From Saccharopolyspora indica (lineage in GTDB: Bacteria; Actinomycetota; Actinomycetes; Mycobacteriales; Pseudonocardiaceae), in NCBI RefSeq assembly GCF_027853965.1, contig NZ_JAQGLB010000002.1, positions 372,001 to 436,000 on the forward strand: a stretch of DNA of 64,000 nt. The letters run 5' to 3'. Below the pieces are notes generated by a model that was not told the origin of the DNA, made no database searches, and worked only from the letters and a program-made list of their open reading frames with translations. The translations under genes and the position numbers were made by a program. Below, in pieces: positions 16,634 through 25,461 of this stretch (position 1 is the stretch's first letter; each line of letters starts with the position of its first letter).

Positions 16634-17926
16634 ATGGATCGTCACGACGTGGTCGTCATCGGTGCCGGCTTCGCCGGGCTCACCGCCGCGCGCGACCTGC
16701 GCGAAGCGGGCAAGGACGTGCTGGTCCTGGAGGCCCGGGACCGCATCGGCGGCTCCACCTGGTACCAGCCGGACGTGTTCGACGGTGTCGGGCTGGAGAT
16801 GGGCGGCACCTGGATCGTCCCGCAGCAGACCCACGTGTGGGCCGAGGTGCAGCGCTACGGCATCCCGGTGGAGGACAGCGAGCTGCCCGGCCGGATGACC
16901 TGGTCCGACCGCGGCACGGTGCTGGACACCCTGCTGCCGGTGCCGCCGCAGGAGTACGAGCAGCTGGAGCACGCCGTGCGGGCGCTGATCGCCGACGCGT
17001 CCCGGTTCGACCCGCTGCGGCCGCTGTCCGAGCAGGACGTCGCCGACCTCGACGTGCCGATCCGGCAGTGGGCCGAGAACGCCGGTCTGACCGGCAACGC
17101 CAAGGAACTGATGATGTCCTGGTTCTGCGGCTGCGCCAACGCCAACGAGGACACCGGTTCGGCGCTGGACATCCTCCGCTGGTGCTCCTCGATGGACAGT
17201 TCGCTGTGGGGCATGGTGCAGGCCAGCGTGCTGGGCTTCACCTTCACCAACGGCACCGCGTCGCTGGCGCGGGCGATCCTGGCCGACGGCGGCGCGCAGT
17301 TGCGGCTGTCCAGCCCGGTGCGCGAGGTCGAGTCCGACGACGAGGGCGTCACGGTCACCTACGACGGTGGGGTGGTGCGAGCGGACCGCGTGGTCATGAC
17401 CACGCCGGTCGGCGTGTGGCAGGACATCGAGTTCTCCCCGGCGCTGCCCGCCGACAAGCTGGCGATCTCCCGGGAGAACCACGCCGGGCAGGGCCAGAAG
17501 GTCTGGGCGCTGGCCCGCAACGTGCCCGAGGACATCAGCGGTTTCGGCTGGGGGACCAGCTTCGACTACGTCGGCGCGATGAAGACCACCGAACGCGGTG
17601 TGGTGCTGGTCTGCTTCGCCCCCGAGCACGACCGCGTCGACGCCGCCGACCTCGCCGACGTGCAGCGCGCGGTGCGGGAGTTCGCCCCGGAAGCGGAAGT
17701 TCTCGACGCGCACTCGCACGCTTGGGTGCACGACGAGTACTCCAAGGGCACGTGGGCGACGTTCCGCGCCGGGCAGTTCGCCGAGTACGAGCTGTGCGTG
17801 GGCCGGACCGAGGGGCGGGTGCACTTCAGCGGTTCGCACACCGCGCGCCGCTGGCGGGCCTTCATCGACGGTGCGATCGAGTCCGGCAAGCGCACCGCCG
17901 CGGAGATCCTGGCGGCCGAGCAGTGA
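16634..17926 (+). CDS. Flavin amine oxidase (putrescine/monoamine oxidase type)
   Basis: 430 residues: FAD-binding GAGFAGL at 10-16, a second dinucleotide segment [17 protein letters not shown], and the C-terminal FAD contact [24 protein letters not shown]. This is the monoamine/putrescine oxidase family, which oxidises primary amines to aldehydes with O2, releasing ammonia and peroxide. Between an uptake carrier and an agmatinase-like enzyme, with an aminobutyraldehyde dehydrogenase two genes on, the likely substrate is putrescine or agmatine. ATG 16634 follows GAGGAAG. Confidence 0.87.
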   Translation: MDRHDVVVIGAGFAGLTAARDLREAGKDVLVLEARDRIGGSTWYQPDVFDGVGLEMGGTWIVPQQTHVWAEVQRYGIPVEDSELPGRMTWSDRGTVLDTLLPVPPQEYEQLEHAVRALIADASRFDPLRPLSEQDVADLDVPIRQWAENAGLTGNAKELMMSWFCGCANANEDTGSALDILRWCSSMDSSLWGMVQASVLGFTFTNGTASLARAILADGGAQLRLSSPVREVESDDEGVTVTYDGGVVRADRVVMTTPVGVWQDIEFSPALPADKLAISRENHAGQGQKVWALARNVPEDISGFGWGTSFDYVGAMKTTERGVVLVCFAPEHDRVDAADLADVQRAVREFAPEAEVLDAHSHAWVHDEYSKGTWATFRAGQFAEYELCVGRTEGRVHFSGSHTARRWRAFIDGAIESGKRTAAEILAAEQ

Positions 17927-17937
17927 GGAACGAGAAC

Positions 17938-18879
17938 ATGAACGATCCGATCGGTCCGGTCGACGCCACGCGCGTGCCGCGCTACGGCGGGGACACCACG
18001 TTCGCGCGGCTGCCCCGGCTCGCCGACGTCGCGGACGCCGACGTGCTGCTCTGGGGCGTGCCCTTCGACACCGGCGTCAGCTACCGGCCCGGCGCCCGGT
18101 TCGGCCCCAACCACGTGCGGCAGAGCTCCCGGCTGCTGCGGCCGTACAACCCGGCGATGGACGCCGAGCCGTTCGCCGCCAGGCAGGTCGCCGACGCGGG
18201 CGACGTAGGGGTGAACCCGTTCGACATCCAGGAAGCGATCGGCACCATCGAGAGCAGTGCGCGGGAGCTGTCCGGCACCCGCCGCACGCTGCTGACCATC
18301 GGCGGCGACCACACCATCGCGCTGCCGCTGCTGCGGGTGCAGCACGAGCGGCACGGGCCGATCGCGGTGCTGCACTTCGACGCGCACCTGGACACCTGGG
18401 ACACCTACTTCGGCGCGCCGCACACGCACGGCACCCCGTTCCGCCGCGCCGCCGAGGAAGGCCTGATCGACTTCGAGCACTCGATGCACGTCGGACTGCG
18501 CGGCCCGCTGTACTCGAAGCTCGACCTCGACGAGAGCGAGCGGCTGGGCTTCGCGGCGGTGCACTGCCGCGAGTTCGCCCGGACCCCGCTGGACACCATC
18601 ATCGAGCGCGTTCGCGCCCGCCTCGGATCGCGGCCGGTGTACCTGTCCATCGACATCGACGTGCTGGACCCGGCGTTCGCGCCCGGCACCGGGACTCCCG
18701 AGGCCGGTGGGCTGTCCAGTCGCGAGCTGCTGGAAGTGGTGCGCGGGCTGGCCGACCTCAACGTGGTCGGCGCGGACCTGGTGGAGGTCGCCCCGGCCTA
18801 CGACCACGCCGAGATCACCGGCATCGCCGCTGCTCACGTGCTCTACGACCTGCTCTGCATCCTGCCAGGAGGACGCTGA
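17938..18879 (+). CDS. Agmatinase/guanidinobutyrase-type ureohydrolase
   Basis: 313-residue arginase-superfamily enzyme. The binuclear Mn ligands are visible: His125 (GGDHT), Asp148, His150 and Asp152 (HFDAHLDTW), and the pair in SIDIDVLDP. The HGTPFRR and GLRGPLYS motifs fit agmatinases and guanidinobutyrases, which release urea from agmatine or 4-guanidinobutyrate; the two cannot be told apart by eye. ATG 17938 lies 11 bp after the oxidase stop behind GAGGAACGAG, and its stop overlaps the start of the next gene (TGATG). Confidence 0.88.
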   Translation: MNDPIGPVDATRVPRYGGDTTFARLPRLADVADADVLLWGVPFDTGVSYRPGARFGPNHVRQSSRLLRPYNPAMDAEPFAARQVADAGDVGVNPFDIQEAIGTIESSARELSGTRRTLLTIGGDHTIALPLLRVQHERHGPIAVLHFDAHLDTWDTYFGAPHTHGTPFRRAAEEGLIDFEHSMHVGLRGPLYSKLDLDESERLGFAAVHCREFARTPLDTIIERVRARLGSRPVYLSIDIDVLDPAFAPGTGTPEAGGLSSRELLEVVRGLADLNVVGADLVEVAPAYDHAEITGIAAAHVLYDLLCILPGGR

Positions 18880-20303
18880 TGCGCCGGATCCGCAACATCA
18901 TCGACGGCCGGGCGGTGGACGCCCGCAGCGGCCTCACCACCGATCTGGTCGACCCCTGCACCGGAGTGGTCTTCGGCACCGCACCGCTTTCGTCCACTGA
19001 GGACGTCGAGCAGGCGTACGCGGCGGCCCGCGCGGCCTTCGCGCAGTGGCGGCGCACCACGCCCGCTGAGCGGCAGCGGCTGCTGCTGCGGCTGGCCGAC
19101 GAGATCGAGCGGCGTGCCGAGGAGTTCGTCGCGGCGGAGGTGGAGAACACCGGCAAGCCGGTGGCCGCCACCCGCAGCGAGGAGGTCGATGCCGCCGTCG
19201 ACCAGATCCGGTTCTTCGCCGGTGCGGCGCGGGTGCTGGAGGGCACCGCCGCCGCGGAGTACGCGCCAGGGCACACCTCCTACGTGCGGCGGGAACCGGT
19301 CGGCGTGGTCGGCCAGGTGGCGCCCTGGAACTACCCGCTGCTGATGGCGGTGTGGAAGATCGCCCCGGCGATCGCGGCGGGCAACGCGGTGGTGCTCAAG
19401 CCCGCCGACACCACGCCGGTGTCCGCGGTGCTGCTCGCCGAGGTGGCGGCGGAGATCCTCCCGCCCGGTGTGCTCAACGTCGTGTGCGGCGACCGGGAGA
19501 CCGGGCAAGCCGTGGTCGCCGACTCGGCCGCGGCGATGGTGTCGATCACCGGGTCCACCCGCGCGGGCAGGCAGGTGGCCGCCGCGGCGGCCGAGGACGT
19601 CAAGCGCGTGCACCTGGAGCTGGGCGGGAAGGCACCCGCGCTGGTGTTCGCCGACGCGGACTTGAAGGCCGCGGCGGTGGGCATCGCGGCCGCGGGCACG
19701 TTCAACGCCGGTCAGGACTGCACCGCGGCGACCAGGGTGCTGGTGGAGCAGTCCGTGGCCGAGGAGTTCACCCGCCTGCTGGTCGAGGAGGTCAGCGCCC
19801 TGCGCCCCGGCCCGCCGTCCGATGTGGACGCCGACTTCGGGCCGCTGAACAACGCCGCCCAGCTGGCCCGCGTGCAGGGCATCGTCGACCGCCTGCCGGA
19901 GCACGCCCAGGTGCTCACCGGTGGCGAGCGGATCGGTGACGAGGGCTGCTTCTTCGCGCCGACGGTGCTCGCCGGTGTCCGCCAGGACGACGAGCCGGTG
20001 CAGGAGGAGATCTTCGGCCCGGTGCTCACCGTCCAGCAGTTCGCCGACGAGGCGGAAGCCCTGGAGCTGGCCAACGGCGTGAGCTACGCCCTGGCCGCCA
20101 GCGCCTGGACGCGCGATCACGGCCGGGCCCAGCGCTGCACCGCGGACCTGGATTTCGGCTGCGTCTGGGTGAACGCCCACATGGTCCTGGTCGCGGAGAT
20201 GCCGCACGGCGGCTTCAAGCACTCGGGCTACGGCAAGGACCTCTCCCGCTACGGCTTCGAGGACTACACCCGCATCAAGCACGTGATGCACAGCCACACC
20301 TGA
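18879..20303 (+). CDS. 4-aminobutyraldehyde-type aldehyde dehydrogenase
   Basis: 474-residue NAD(P)-dependent aldehyde dehydrogenase with Glu247 (ELGG) and catalytic Cys281 in FNAGQDCTAATRV, a context typical of gamma-aminobutyraldehyde dehydrogenases such as E. coli PatD/YdcW. It would convert 4-aminobutyraldehyde to GABA, or 4-guanidinobutyraldehyde to guanidinobutyrate. The ATG overlaps the ureohydrolase stop as TGATG with AGGAGG just inside the previous gene. Last gene of the operon, followed by hairpin A1. Confidence 0.88.
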   Translation: MRRIRNIIDGRAVDARSGLTTDLVDPCTGVVFGTAPLSSTEDVEQAYAAARAAFAQWRRTTPAERQRLLLRLADEIERRAEEFVAAEVENTGKPVAATRSEEVDAAVDQIRFFAGAARVLEGTAAAEYAPGHTSYVRREPVGVVGQVAPWNYPLLMAVWKIAPAIAAGNAVVLKPADTTPVSAVLLAEVAAEILPPGVLNVVCGDRETGQAVVADSAAAMVSITGSTRAGRQVAAAAAEDVKRVHLELGGKAPALVFADADLKAAAVGIAAAGTFNAGQDCTAATRVLVEQSVAEEFTRLLVEEVSALRPGPPSDVDADFGPLNNAAQLARVQGIVDRLPEHAQVLTGGERIGDEGCFFAPTVLAGVRQDDEPVQEEIFGPVLTVQQFADEAEALELANGVSYALAASAWTRDHGRAQRCTADLDFGCVWVNAHMVLVAEMPHGGFKHSGYGKDLSRYGFEDYTRIKHVMHSHT

Positions 20304-20326
20304 CGGCCAGGTCTGCGCAGGTCAGG

Positions 20327-20374
20327 GCCCGTGAGTGCTTTGTGGGGCCATAGCACCACAAAGCACTCACGGGC
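20327..20374. repeat. Family A hairpin, copy 1
   Basis: Nineteen-base arms GCCCGTGAGTGCTTTGTGG (20327-20345) and its exact complement (20356-20374) around a 10-nt loop containing CCATAGC. It separates convergent genes and probably acts as a two-way terminator. Copies 2 and 3 keep the CCGTGAG base and the ATAGC loop but change the middle of the stem on both sides. Confidence 0.85.
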
Positions 20375-20396
20375 GACCACCTGCGGAAAACGCTGA

Positions 20397-21269
20397 TCAG
20401 TGGAACTCGGCGGCGTGGTCGGCGGCCCACTGCGCGAACGTTCGGGCCGGGTGGCCGGTGAGGTGTTCCACGCTGCCGGTGGTGCGAGCCGACTCCAGCC
20501 GGTGCTCGGAGGCGGCGATCAACGCCTCCACCAGCGCCTCGGGGCGGCCGTCCGCGAGCATCCGCGATCGCGCGAGGTCGGTGCGGACCGGCTCGAAGCG
20601 CAGTCGGCGCCCCAGGGCCGCACCGAGCTGCGCGACCTGATCGGCGCGGCTGAGCACTTCCGGCCCGGTGAGCACGTGGGGCCCGCGGCCGAACCGGTCG
20701 GCGAGCAGGACGGCCAGCGCCGCATCAGCGACGTCGCGCTCGTCGACGACGGCTGTTCGCGCGATGTCCGGCCCGGCCACGACATCGCCCGCGCGCAGCT
20801 GCGCGGCCCAGCCGCGGACGTTGGACGCCATCGTCTCGCTGCGCAGCACCACCGGACGCAGCCCGGCGTCGACGAGCAGCGCTTCCACGTCCGCGTGCAC
20901 TTGGACGATCGGGTCCGTCTGCCGAGCGCGGTCGTCGTCGATGGCGGAGGACGAGAGGTAGACGACGCGCGGAGCTGCGCGGACGAGCTCCGGCAGCACG
21001 GCACGGGCCGGAGCCGCGTCGAGCAGCGGCCAGACCAGCAGGACCGCGTCGACGCCGCTCAGCGCAGTGCGGAGAACAGCTGGGTCGGTCAGGTCGCCGA
21101 CCACCGGCTCCACGCCGGGACGCTCGTCCACCGGGTGCCTGTCGAGGCACCGCACCCGCGCGCCGCGGGCGACGAGGCGGTCGACGACCGCGCGCCCCAG
21201 GTTGCCTGCTGCGCCGGTGACGAGGATCAGATCGTGGGAAGTGCCGGTGCGGTGCGGGGATTCGGTCAT
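20397..21269 (-). CDS. NmrA/SDR-type NAD(P)-binding protein
   Basis: 290 residues with an atypical SDR (NmrA-like) Rossmann fold: TGAAGNLGRAVVDRLVARG dinucleotide motif at about 16-34, VVGDLTDPAVL, and YLSSSAI in place of a catalytic Tyr-Lys pair, so it may be a redox sensor or NAD(P)H-quinone/azoreductase type enzyme. ATG 21269 is preferred over TTG 21278: a -10-like TAGCTT ends 7 nt upstream, giving a leaderless message. Divergent from the MerR gene 45 bp away, which very likely controls it. Confidence 0.82.
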   Translation of the reverse strand: MTESPHRTGTSHDLILVTGAAGNLGRAVVDRLVARGARVRCLDRHPVDERPGVEPVVGDLTDPAVLRTALSGVDAVLLVWPLLDAAPARAVLPELVRAAPRVVYLSSSAIDDDRARQTDPIVQVHADVEALLVDAGLRPVVLRSETMASNVRGWAAQLRAGDVVAGPDIARTAVVDERDVADAALAVLLADRFGRGPHVLTGPEVLSRADQVAQLGAALGRRLRFEPVRTDLARSRMLADGRPEALVEALIAASEHRLESARTTGSVEHLTGHPARTFAQWAADHAAEFH

Positions 21270-21276
21270 GCTGGGC

Positions 21277-21307
21277 AAGCTATGGGTTCAGGTCGACATG
21301 AAGGCAA
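21277..21307 (-). promoter_or_regulatory. MerR-type promoter with 19-bp spacer and dyad
   Basis: On the minus strand TTGCCT (21302-21307) and TAGCTT (21277-21282) are separated by 19 bp, the overlong spacer typical of MerR-activated promoters. The near-perfect palindrome TTCAGGTCGACATGAA (21287-21302) fills the spacer. Confidence 0.6.
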
Positions 21308-21314
21308 GGCCGAA

Positions 21315-21686
21315 GTGCGGACGATCGGAGAAGCAGCCGCCGAGCTCGGGATCGAGGCCCACGTGCTGCGCCACTGGGAGCAGGTCGGAGCGCTCGAGGC
21401 GCGCCGCGACAGCAAGGGCTACCGGATCTACGACGACGCCGCGCTGGAACGGGCCCGCACCGTGCTCAAGCTGCGGCGGGTCGGGCTCTCCCTGCCGGAG
21501 GTCATCGCTGCCACGGCGCCGACGAAGGACGCGGCGCAGGCCGTGGTCGCGGCGAAGATCGCCGAGCTCGAGAGCGAGGTGGCGTCCAGGCGAGCGGCCA
21601 TCGTCTTCCTCCAGCACACCGTCGAGTGCCGCCACCGGTACCTGGACGAGTGCCCGGACTGCGCGACGTTCGCCCGCGAGCCGTGA
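21315..21686 (+). CDS. MerR-family transcriptional regulator
   Basis: 123 residues: MerR winged helix at the N-terminus (RTIGEAAAELGIEAHVLRHWEQVGAL...GYRIYDDAALERA), then a coiled-coil dimer helix and a short Cys-rich tail (ECRHRYLDECPDC) that could bind a metal or sense a reactive compound. GTG 21315 is the start that yields a normal MerR N-terminus. Divergent from the NmrA-like gene across a promoter with the expected MerR geometry. Confidence 0.87.
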   Translation: MRTIGEAAAELGIEAHVLRHWEQVGALEARRDSKGYRIYDDAALERARTVLKLRRVGLSLPEVIAATAPTKDAAQAVVAAKIAELESEVASRRAAIVFLQHTVECRHRYLDECPDCATFAREP

Positions 21687-21790
21687 CGGTTTGGACAGCT
21701 GCGGCCGTGGCTGTGTACGGATTGGCAGTGCGGGCAGATCGGTTCCGGCCGTAGCGTCTGGGCAGGATCTGAGACGACAGGAGGCAGCCG

Positions 21791-23224
21791 ATGTCATCGG
21801 TCATCGGGAACTGGGTCGCGGGCGAGCGGGTCATCAGCGACGCGACGTTCGACGTGCGGCACCCCTACGACGGCTCGGCGGTCGCCACCACGTGCTACGC
21901 CACCGACGCCGACGTGGAGCGCGCCGTCGCCGCCGCGGACGCGGTGCGCAAGGAGTTCGCCACCACGCCCGCGCACGTGCGGGCCGCCGCGCTGGACCAC
22001 GTGACCCGGCGGCTCGAAGAGCGGGCCGAGGAGATCGCGCAGCTGATCACCGCCGAGAACGGCAAGCCGATCAGCTGGGCCCGCGGCGAGGTGGCCCGCG
22101 CCGTCTCCACCTTCCGGTGGGGCGCGGAGGAGGCCCGCCGGTTCTCCGGCGACCTGCAGCGGCTGGACACCGATCCGGGCGGAACCGGCCGGATGGCGCT
22201 GGTCCGCCGCGTCCCGCGCGGGCCCGTGCTCGGCATCGCGCCGTTCAACTTCCCGCTCAACCTGGTGGCGCACAAGGTCGCCCCGGCGCTGGCCGTCGGC
22301 GCGCCGATCGTGCTCAAGCCCGCGCCGAAGACACCGCTGTCCGCGCTGGTGCTGGGCGAGATCCTGGCCGAGACAGAGCTGCCCGCCGGCTCCTGGTCGG
22401 TGCTGACCACCAGCAACGACAAGGCCGCCGAGCTGGTCACCGACCCGCGGCTGCCGGTGGTCTCCTTCACCGGCTCCGGCCCGGTCGGCTGGGGGGTCCG
22501 CGACGCCGCACCGCGCAAGCACGTGACGCTCGAACTCGGTGGCAACGCCGCGGTCGTCGTCGACCAGACCTGGGCGGACCTGGACTTCGCCGCGGACCGG
22601 ATCGCGACCTTCGCGATGTACCAGGCCGGGCAGTCGTGCATCTCCGTGCAGCGCGTCTACGTCCACCGCGACAGCTACGACGACCTCGCCGCCCGCGTGG
22701 TGAAGGCGGTGGAATCGCAGGTCACCGGCGATCCGAAGGATCCGGCGACCAAGGTCGGCCCGATGATCAACGAGGACGCCGCAGCGCGGTTGGAGGCCTG
22801 GGTCGGCGAGGCCGTCGACGCGGGCGCCGAGGTGCTCACCGGCGGCTCCCGCGAGGGCGCCACCTTCGCCCCGACCGTGCTGGCCGGCGTCCCGGAGGAC
22901 GCGAAGGTCTCCTGCGAGGAGGTCTTCGGCCCGCTGCTGGTGCTGGCGCCGGTGGACTCGGTGGACGAGGCGTTCGAGAAGGTCAACGCCTCCCGCTACG
23001 GCCTTCAGGCCGGGGTGTTCACCCGCGACCTGCAGCTGGCCTTCCGCGCCGCGGCGGAGCTGGAGGTGGGCGGCGTGATCATCGGCGACGTGCCCAGCTT
23101 CCGCGCCGACCAGATGCCCTACGGCGGGGTGAAGGAATCCGGGGTCGGCCGCGAAGGCGTGCACGCCGCAATGCTCGACCTCACCCAGGAGCACGTCACG
23201 GTCCTCACCGGCATCACCATCTGA
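21791..23224 (+). CDS. Aldehyde dehydrogenase (substrate uncertain)
   Basis: 477-residue aldehyde dehydrogenase with Glu248 (ELGG) and catalytic Cys283 in YQAGQSCISVQRVYVH. That context matches the lactaldehyde/phosphonoacetaldehyde/sulfolactaldehyde-type subgroup better than classical GabD, although many such proteins are labelled succinate-semialdehyde dehydrogenase. Given GabT nearby, oxidation of succinate semialdehyde would complete the GABA route, but the active-site context does not settle it. ATG 21791 follows AGGAGG. Confidence 0.82.
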   Translation: MSSVIGNWVAGERVISDATFDVRHPYDGSAVATTCYATDADVERAVAAADAVRKEFATTPAHVRAAALDHVTRRLEERAEEIAQLITAENGKPISWARGEVARAVSTFRWGAEEARRFSGDLQRLDTDPGGTGRMALVRRVPRGPVLGIAPFNFPLNLVAHKVAPALAVGAPIVLKPAPKTPLSALVLGEILAETELPAGSWSVLTTSNDKAAELVTDPRLPVVSFTGSGPVGWGVRDAAPRKHVTLELGGNAAVVVDQTWADLDFAADRIATFAMYQAGQSCISVQRVYVHRDSYDDLAARVVKAVESQVTGDPKDPATKVGPMINEDAAARLEAWVGEAVDAGAEVLTGGSREGATFAPTVLAGVPEDAKVSCEEVFGPLLVLAPVDSVDEAFEKVNASRYGLQAGVFTRDLQLAFRAAAELEVGGVIIGDVPSFRADQMPYGGVKESGVGREGVHAAMLDLTQEHVTVLTGITI

Positions 23225-23245
23225 AACGCGACGCACGGAGCTTCT

Positions 23246-23302
23246 GCCCGGTGAAGGGCACCTTTAGGCAACTTACTTGCTAAAAGGTGCCCTTCACCGG
23301 GC
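23246..23302. repeat. Family B hairpin, copy 1
   Basis: Perfect 20-bp arms at 23246-23265 and 23283-23302 (core GTGAAGGGCACCTTT) with a 17-nt loop that can extend the stem through GCAA/TTGC. Between convergent genes; probable two-way terminator. Confidence 0.82.
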
Positions 23303-23378
23303 ACCTGATCGGGTTCACCGCCCTGAAACGCAGAACGCCGCTTCCGGGATCCGGAAGCGGCGTTCTCGTGCTCTCGCG

Positions 23379-23663
23379 TCAGCGGCGCCAGGCGGTCTTG
23401 CGCCGGCGCAGGTCGATCAGCAGGCCGACGGCCAGGCCGACCGCGATGATGACCAGCCACATGTCCTCGGTCTTGAACTGGCCGCCACCGCTGAGGATGC
23501 CCTGGTGGTTGCCGACCAGCATGATCAGGCACGCGAAGACGGAGAACCAGCCGGCGAACTGCGTCGCCTTCGGGAAACCGCCGTGCCAGCCCCACTCGAC
23601 CGACGGTTCATCGGCCGGGTCGATGGCCTGGCCGGGCTTCTTCTCCAGCTCGGTGGTCGCCAC
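23379..23663 (-). CDS. DUF2631 small membrane protein
   Basis: 94 residues: a short polar N-terminus (ATTELEKKPGQAIDPADEPS), a WGWHGGFPKATQFAGW segment, two membrane helices (FSVFACLIMLVGNHQG and MWLVIIAVGLAVGLLI) and a basic end. This is the actinobacterial DUF2631 pattern. Function unknown. GTG 23663 is behind AGGAGGGG; the longer frame is not needed. It sits upstream of the dxr block on the opposite strand. Confidence 0.75.
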   Translation of the reverse strand: MATTELEKKPGQAIDPADEPSVEWGWHGGFPKATQFAGWFSVFACLIMLVGNHQGILSGGGQFKTEDMWLVIIAVGLAVGLLIDLRRRKTAWRR

Positions 23664-23849
23664 GTTCCCCTCCTGGTGCCACGCCCGGCCGCGCGGGCCG
23701 GATGATGATGCTCGAAGTGCGGACCACGGACCAGTGATCCACCTACCCATCCTCGCACACGCCGTCGATGCGGTGACGTCCGCCCGTCTCGGCGCGAGCA
23801 GCGAAAAGGGTGCCGCGGAAGCCCCTTCCGCGACACCCCCAGGGGCGCG

Positions 23850-24122
23850 TCAGCCGTGCGATGCCGACTTGCGGCCGATGATCGCCCGGTAGCCGCCCAG
23901 CACGATCAGCGAGCCCACGACGGCCAGGATCCAGGTGCTCAGCGACCAGAACCGGTCGATGCCCACCCCGAAGATCCAGTTGCCGATCAGGCCGCCGACG
24001 AAGGCGCCGACGACCCCGAGCAGCATCGTGACGAGGATCCCGCCGCCGTCCTTGCCAGGCATGATCGCCTTGGCCAGCGCACCCACGATGAGTCCGAGAA
24101 CGATCCATCCGATGATTCCCAT
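23850..24122 (-). CDS. GlsB/YeaQ/YmgE-family membrane protein
   Basis: 90 residues with three membrane segments and the family motifs [23 protein letters not shown] and [22 protein letters not shown]. Known as transglycosylase-associated or general-stress membrane proteins; biochemical role unknown. ATG 24122 follows GGAGGAGG. Divergent from dxr. Confidence 0.88.
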   Translation of the reverse strand: MGIIGWIVLGLIVGALAKAIMPGKDGGGILVTMLLGVVGAFVGGLIGNWIFGVGIDRFWSLSTWILAVVGSLIVLGGYRAIIGRKSASHG

Positions 24123-24228
24123 GGCCGACCTCCTCCGTGCAACGTCCTATGGCCAGATCGTGACCCCGGATGGTGATTTGTGCACCGCGAGCGACTTCCC
24201 CTCACCTCCTTCGGGGACAATGGCGGTG

Positions 24229-25461
24229 ATGCACGCCGACACCCCGAAACAGAGCGCTCCCGGCCCGCGCACCGTCCTGGTGCTCGGCTCCACCGGTTCC
24301 ATCGGCACCCAGGCACTGGACGTGATCAGGAACAACCCGGACCGCTTCCGGGTCACCGGCCTGGCCGCGGGCGGCAGCGATCCGCTGACGCTGGCCGCGC
24401 AGGCGATCGAGTTCCAGGTCCGGACCGTGGCGGTGGCCGACAGCAGCGTCGTCGAAGACCTCCGCCTCGCCCTCCGAGCCGAAGCCGAGTCGCGCGGTCC
24501 GAGCGGCGCCCCGCTGCCCGACCTGCTGACCGGCCCGGACGCGGTGACCGACCTCATCGAGTCCACGCCCGCCGACGTGATCCTCAACGGGGTCGACGGC
24601 TCCCGCGGCCTCAAACCGACCCTGGCCGCGCTGGCCACCGGCTCCCAGCTGGCGCTGGCGAACAAGGAATCGCTGATCGCGGGCAGTTCGCTGGTGCTCG
24701 ACGCGGCCGCGCCCGGGCAGATCGTGCCGGTCGACTCCGAGCACTCGGCGCTCGCGCAGTGCCTGCTCGGCAACCGCTCCGACGAGGTCGAGAAGCTGGT
24801 GCTGACCGCCTCCGGCGGGCCCTTCCGCGGCCGCAAGCGCGACGAGCTGGTCGACGTCACGGTGCAGCAGGCGCTGGCGCACCCGACCTGGTCGATGGGC
24901 AACGTGGTCACCATCAACTCGGCGACCCTGGTGAACAAGGGCCTGGAGCTGATCGAGGCGCACCTGCTGTTCGGCATCGGCTACGACCGCATCGAGGTGG
25001 CGGTGCACCCGCAGTCGATCGTGCACTCGATGGTCACCTACGCGGACGGCTCGACGATCGCCCAGGCAAGCCCGCCGAACATGCGCATCCCGATCGCGAT
25101 GAGCCTGGAGTGGCCGCGCCGGGTGCCCGGGGCCGCGCCCGCGCTGGACTTCTCGAAGGCGCAGGAGTGGACCTTCGAACCGGTCGACGACGAGGCGTTC
25201 CCGGCGATCGAGCTGGCCCGCGCGGCCGGTTCCGGCGGCGGCTGCCTGCCCGCCGTCTACAACGCGGCCAACGAGGAAGCGCTGGCGGCTTTCGTGGACG
25301 GCCGACTCGGCTTCACCGGAATCGTGCAGACTGTGGGTGACGTGCTCGCCGGGGCCGACCAGTGGCGGTCCGCGCCGTCGAGCTTGGACGAGGTCTTCGC
25401 GGCCGAGGCCTGGGCGCGGACCAGGGCCAACGAGTTGGTGGCCGCGGGGAAGGCGGAGTAA
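24229..25461 (+). CDS. dxr: 1-deoxy-D-xylulose 5-phosphate reductoisomerase
   Basis: Second enzyme of the MEP isoprenoid pathway, making 2-C-methyl-D-erythritol 4-phosphate with NADPH and a divalent metal. The 410-residue protein shows the NADPH motif [15 protein letters not shown] near the N-terminus, ANKESLI, metal-site residues in PVDSEHSA, and substrate loop [11 protein letters not shown] 24229 is spaced about 11 nt from GGGGA; GTG 24226 and ATG 24220 are in-frame alternatives. The following gene starts on the base after its stop. Confidence 0.95.
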   Translation: MHADTPKQSAPGPRTVLVLGSTGSIGTQALDVIRNNPDRFRVTGLAAGGSDPLTLAAQAIEFQVRTVAVADSSVVEDLRLALRAEAESRGPSGAPLPDLLTGPDAVTDLIESTPADVILNGVDGSRGLKPTLAALATGSQLALANKESLIAGSSLVLDAAAPGQIVPVDSEHSALAQCLLGNRSDEVEKLVLTASGGPFRGRKRDELVDVTVQQALAHPTWSMGNVVTINSATLVNKGLELIEAHLLFGIGYDRIEVAVHPQSIVHSMVTYADGSTIAQASPPNMRIPIAMSLEWPRRVPGAAPALDFSKAQEWTFEPVDDEAFPAIELARAAGSGGGCLPAVYNAANEEALAAFVDGRLGFTGIVQTVGDVLAGADQWRSAPSSLDEVFAAEAWARTRANELVAAGKAE

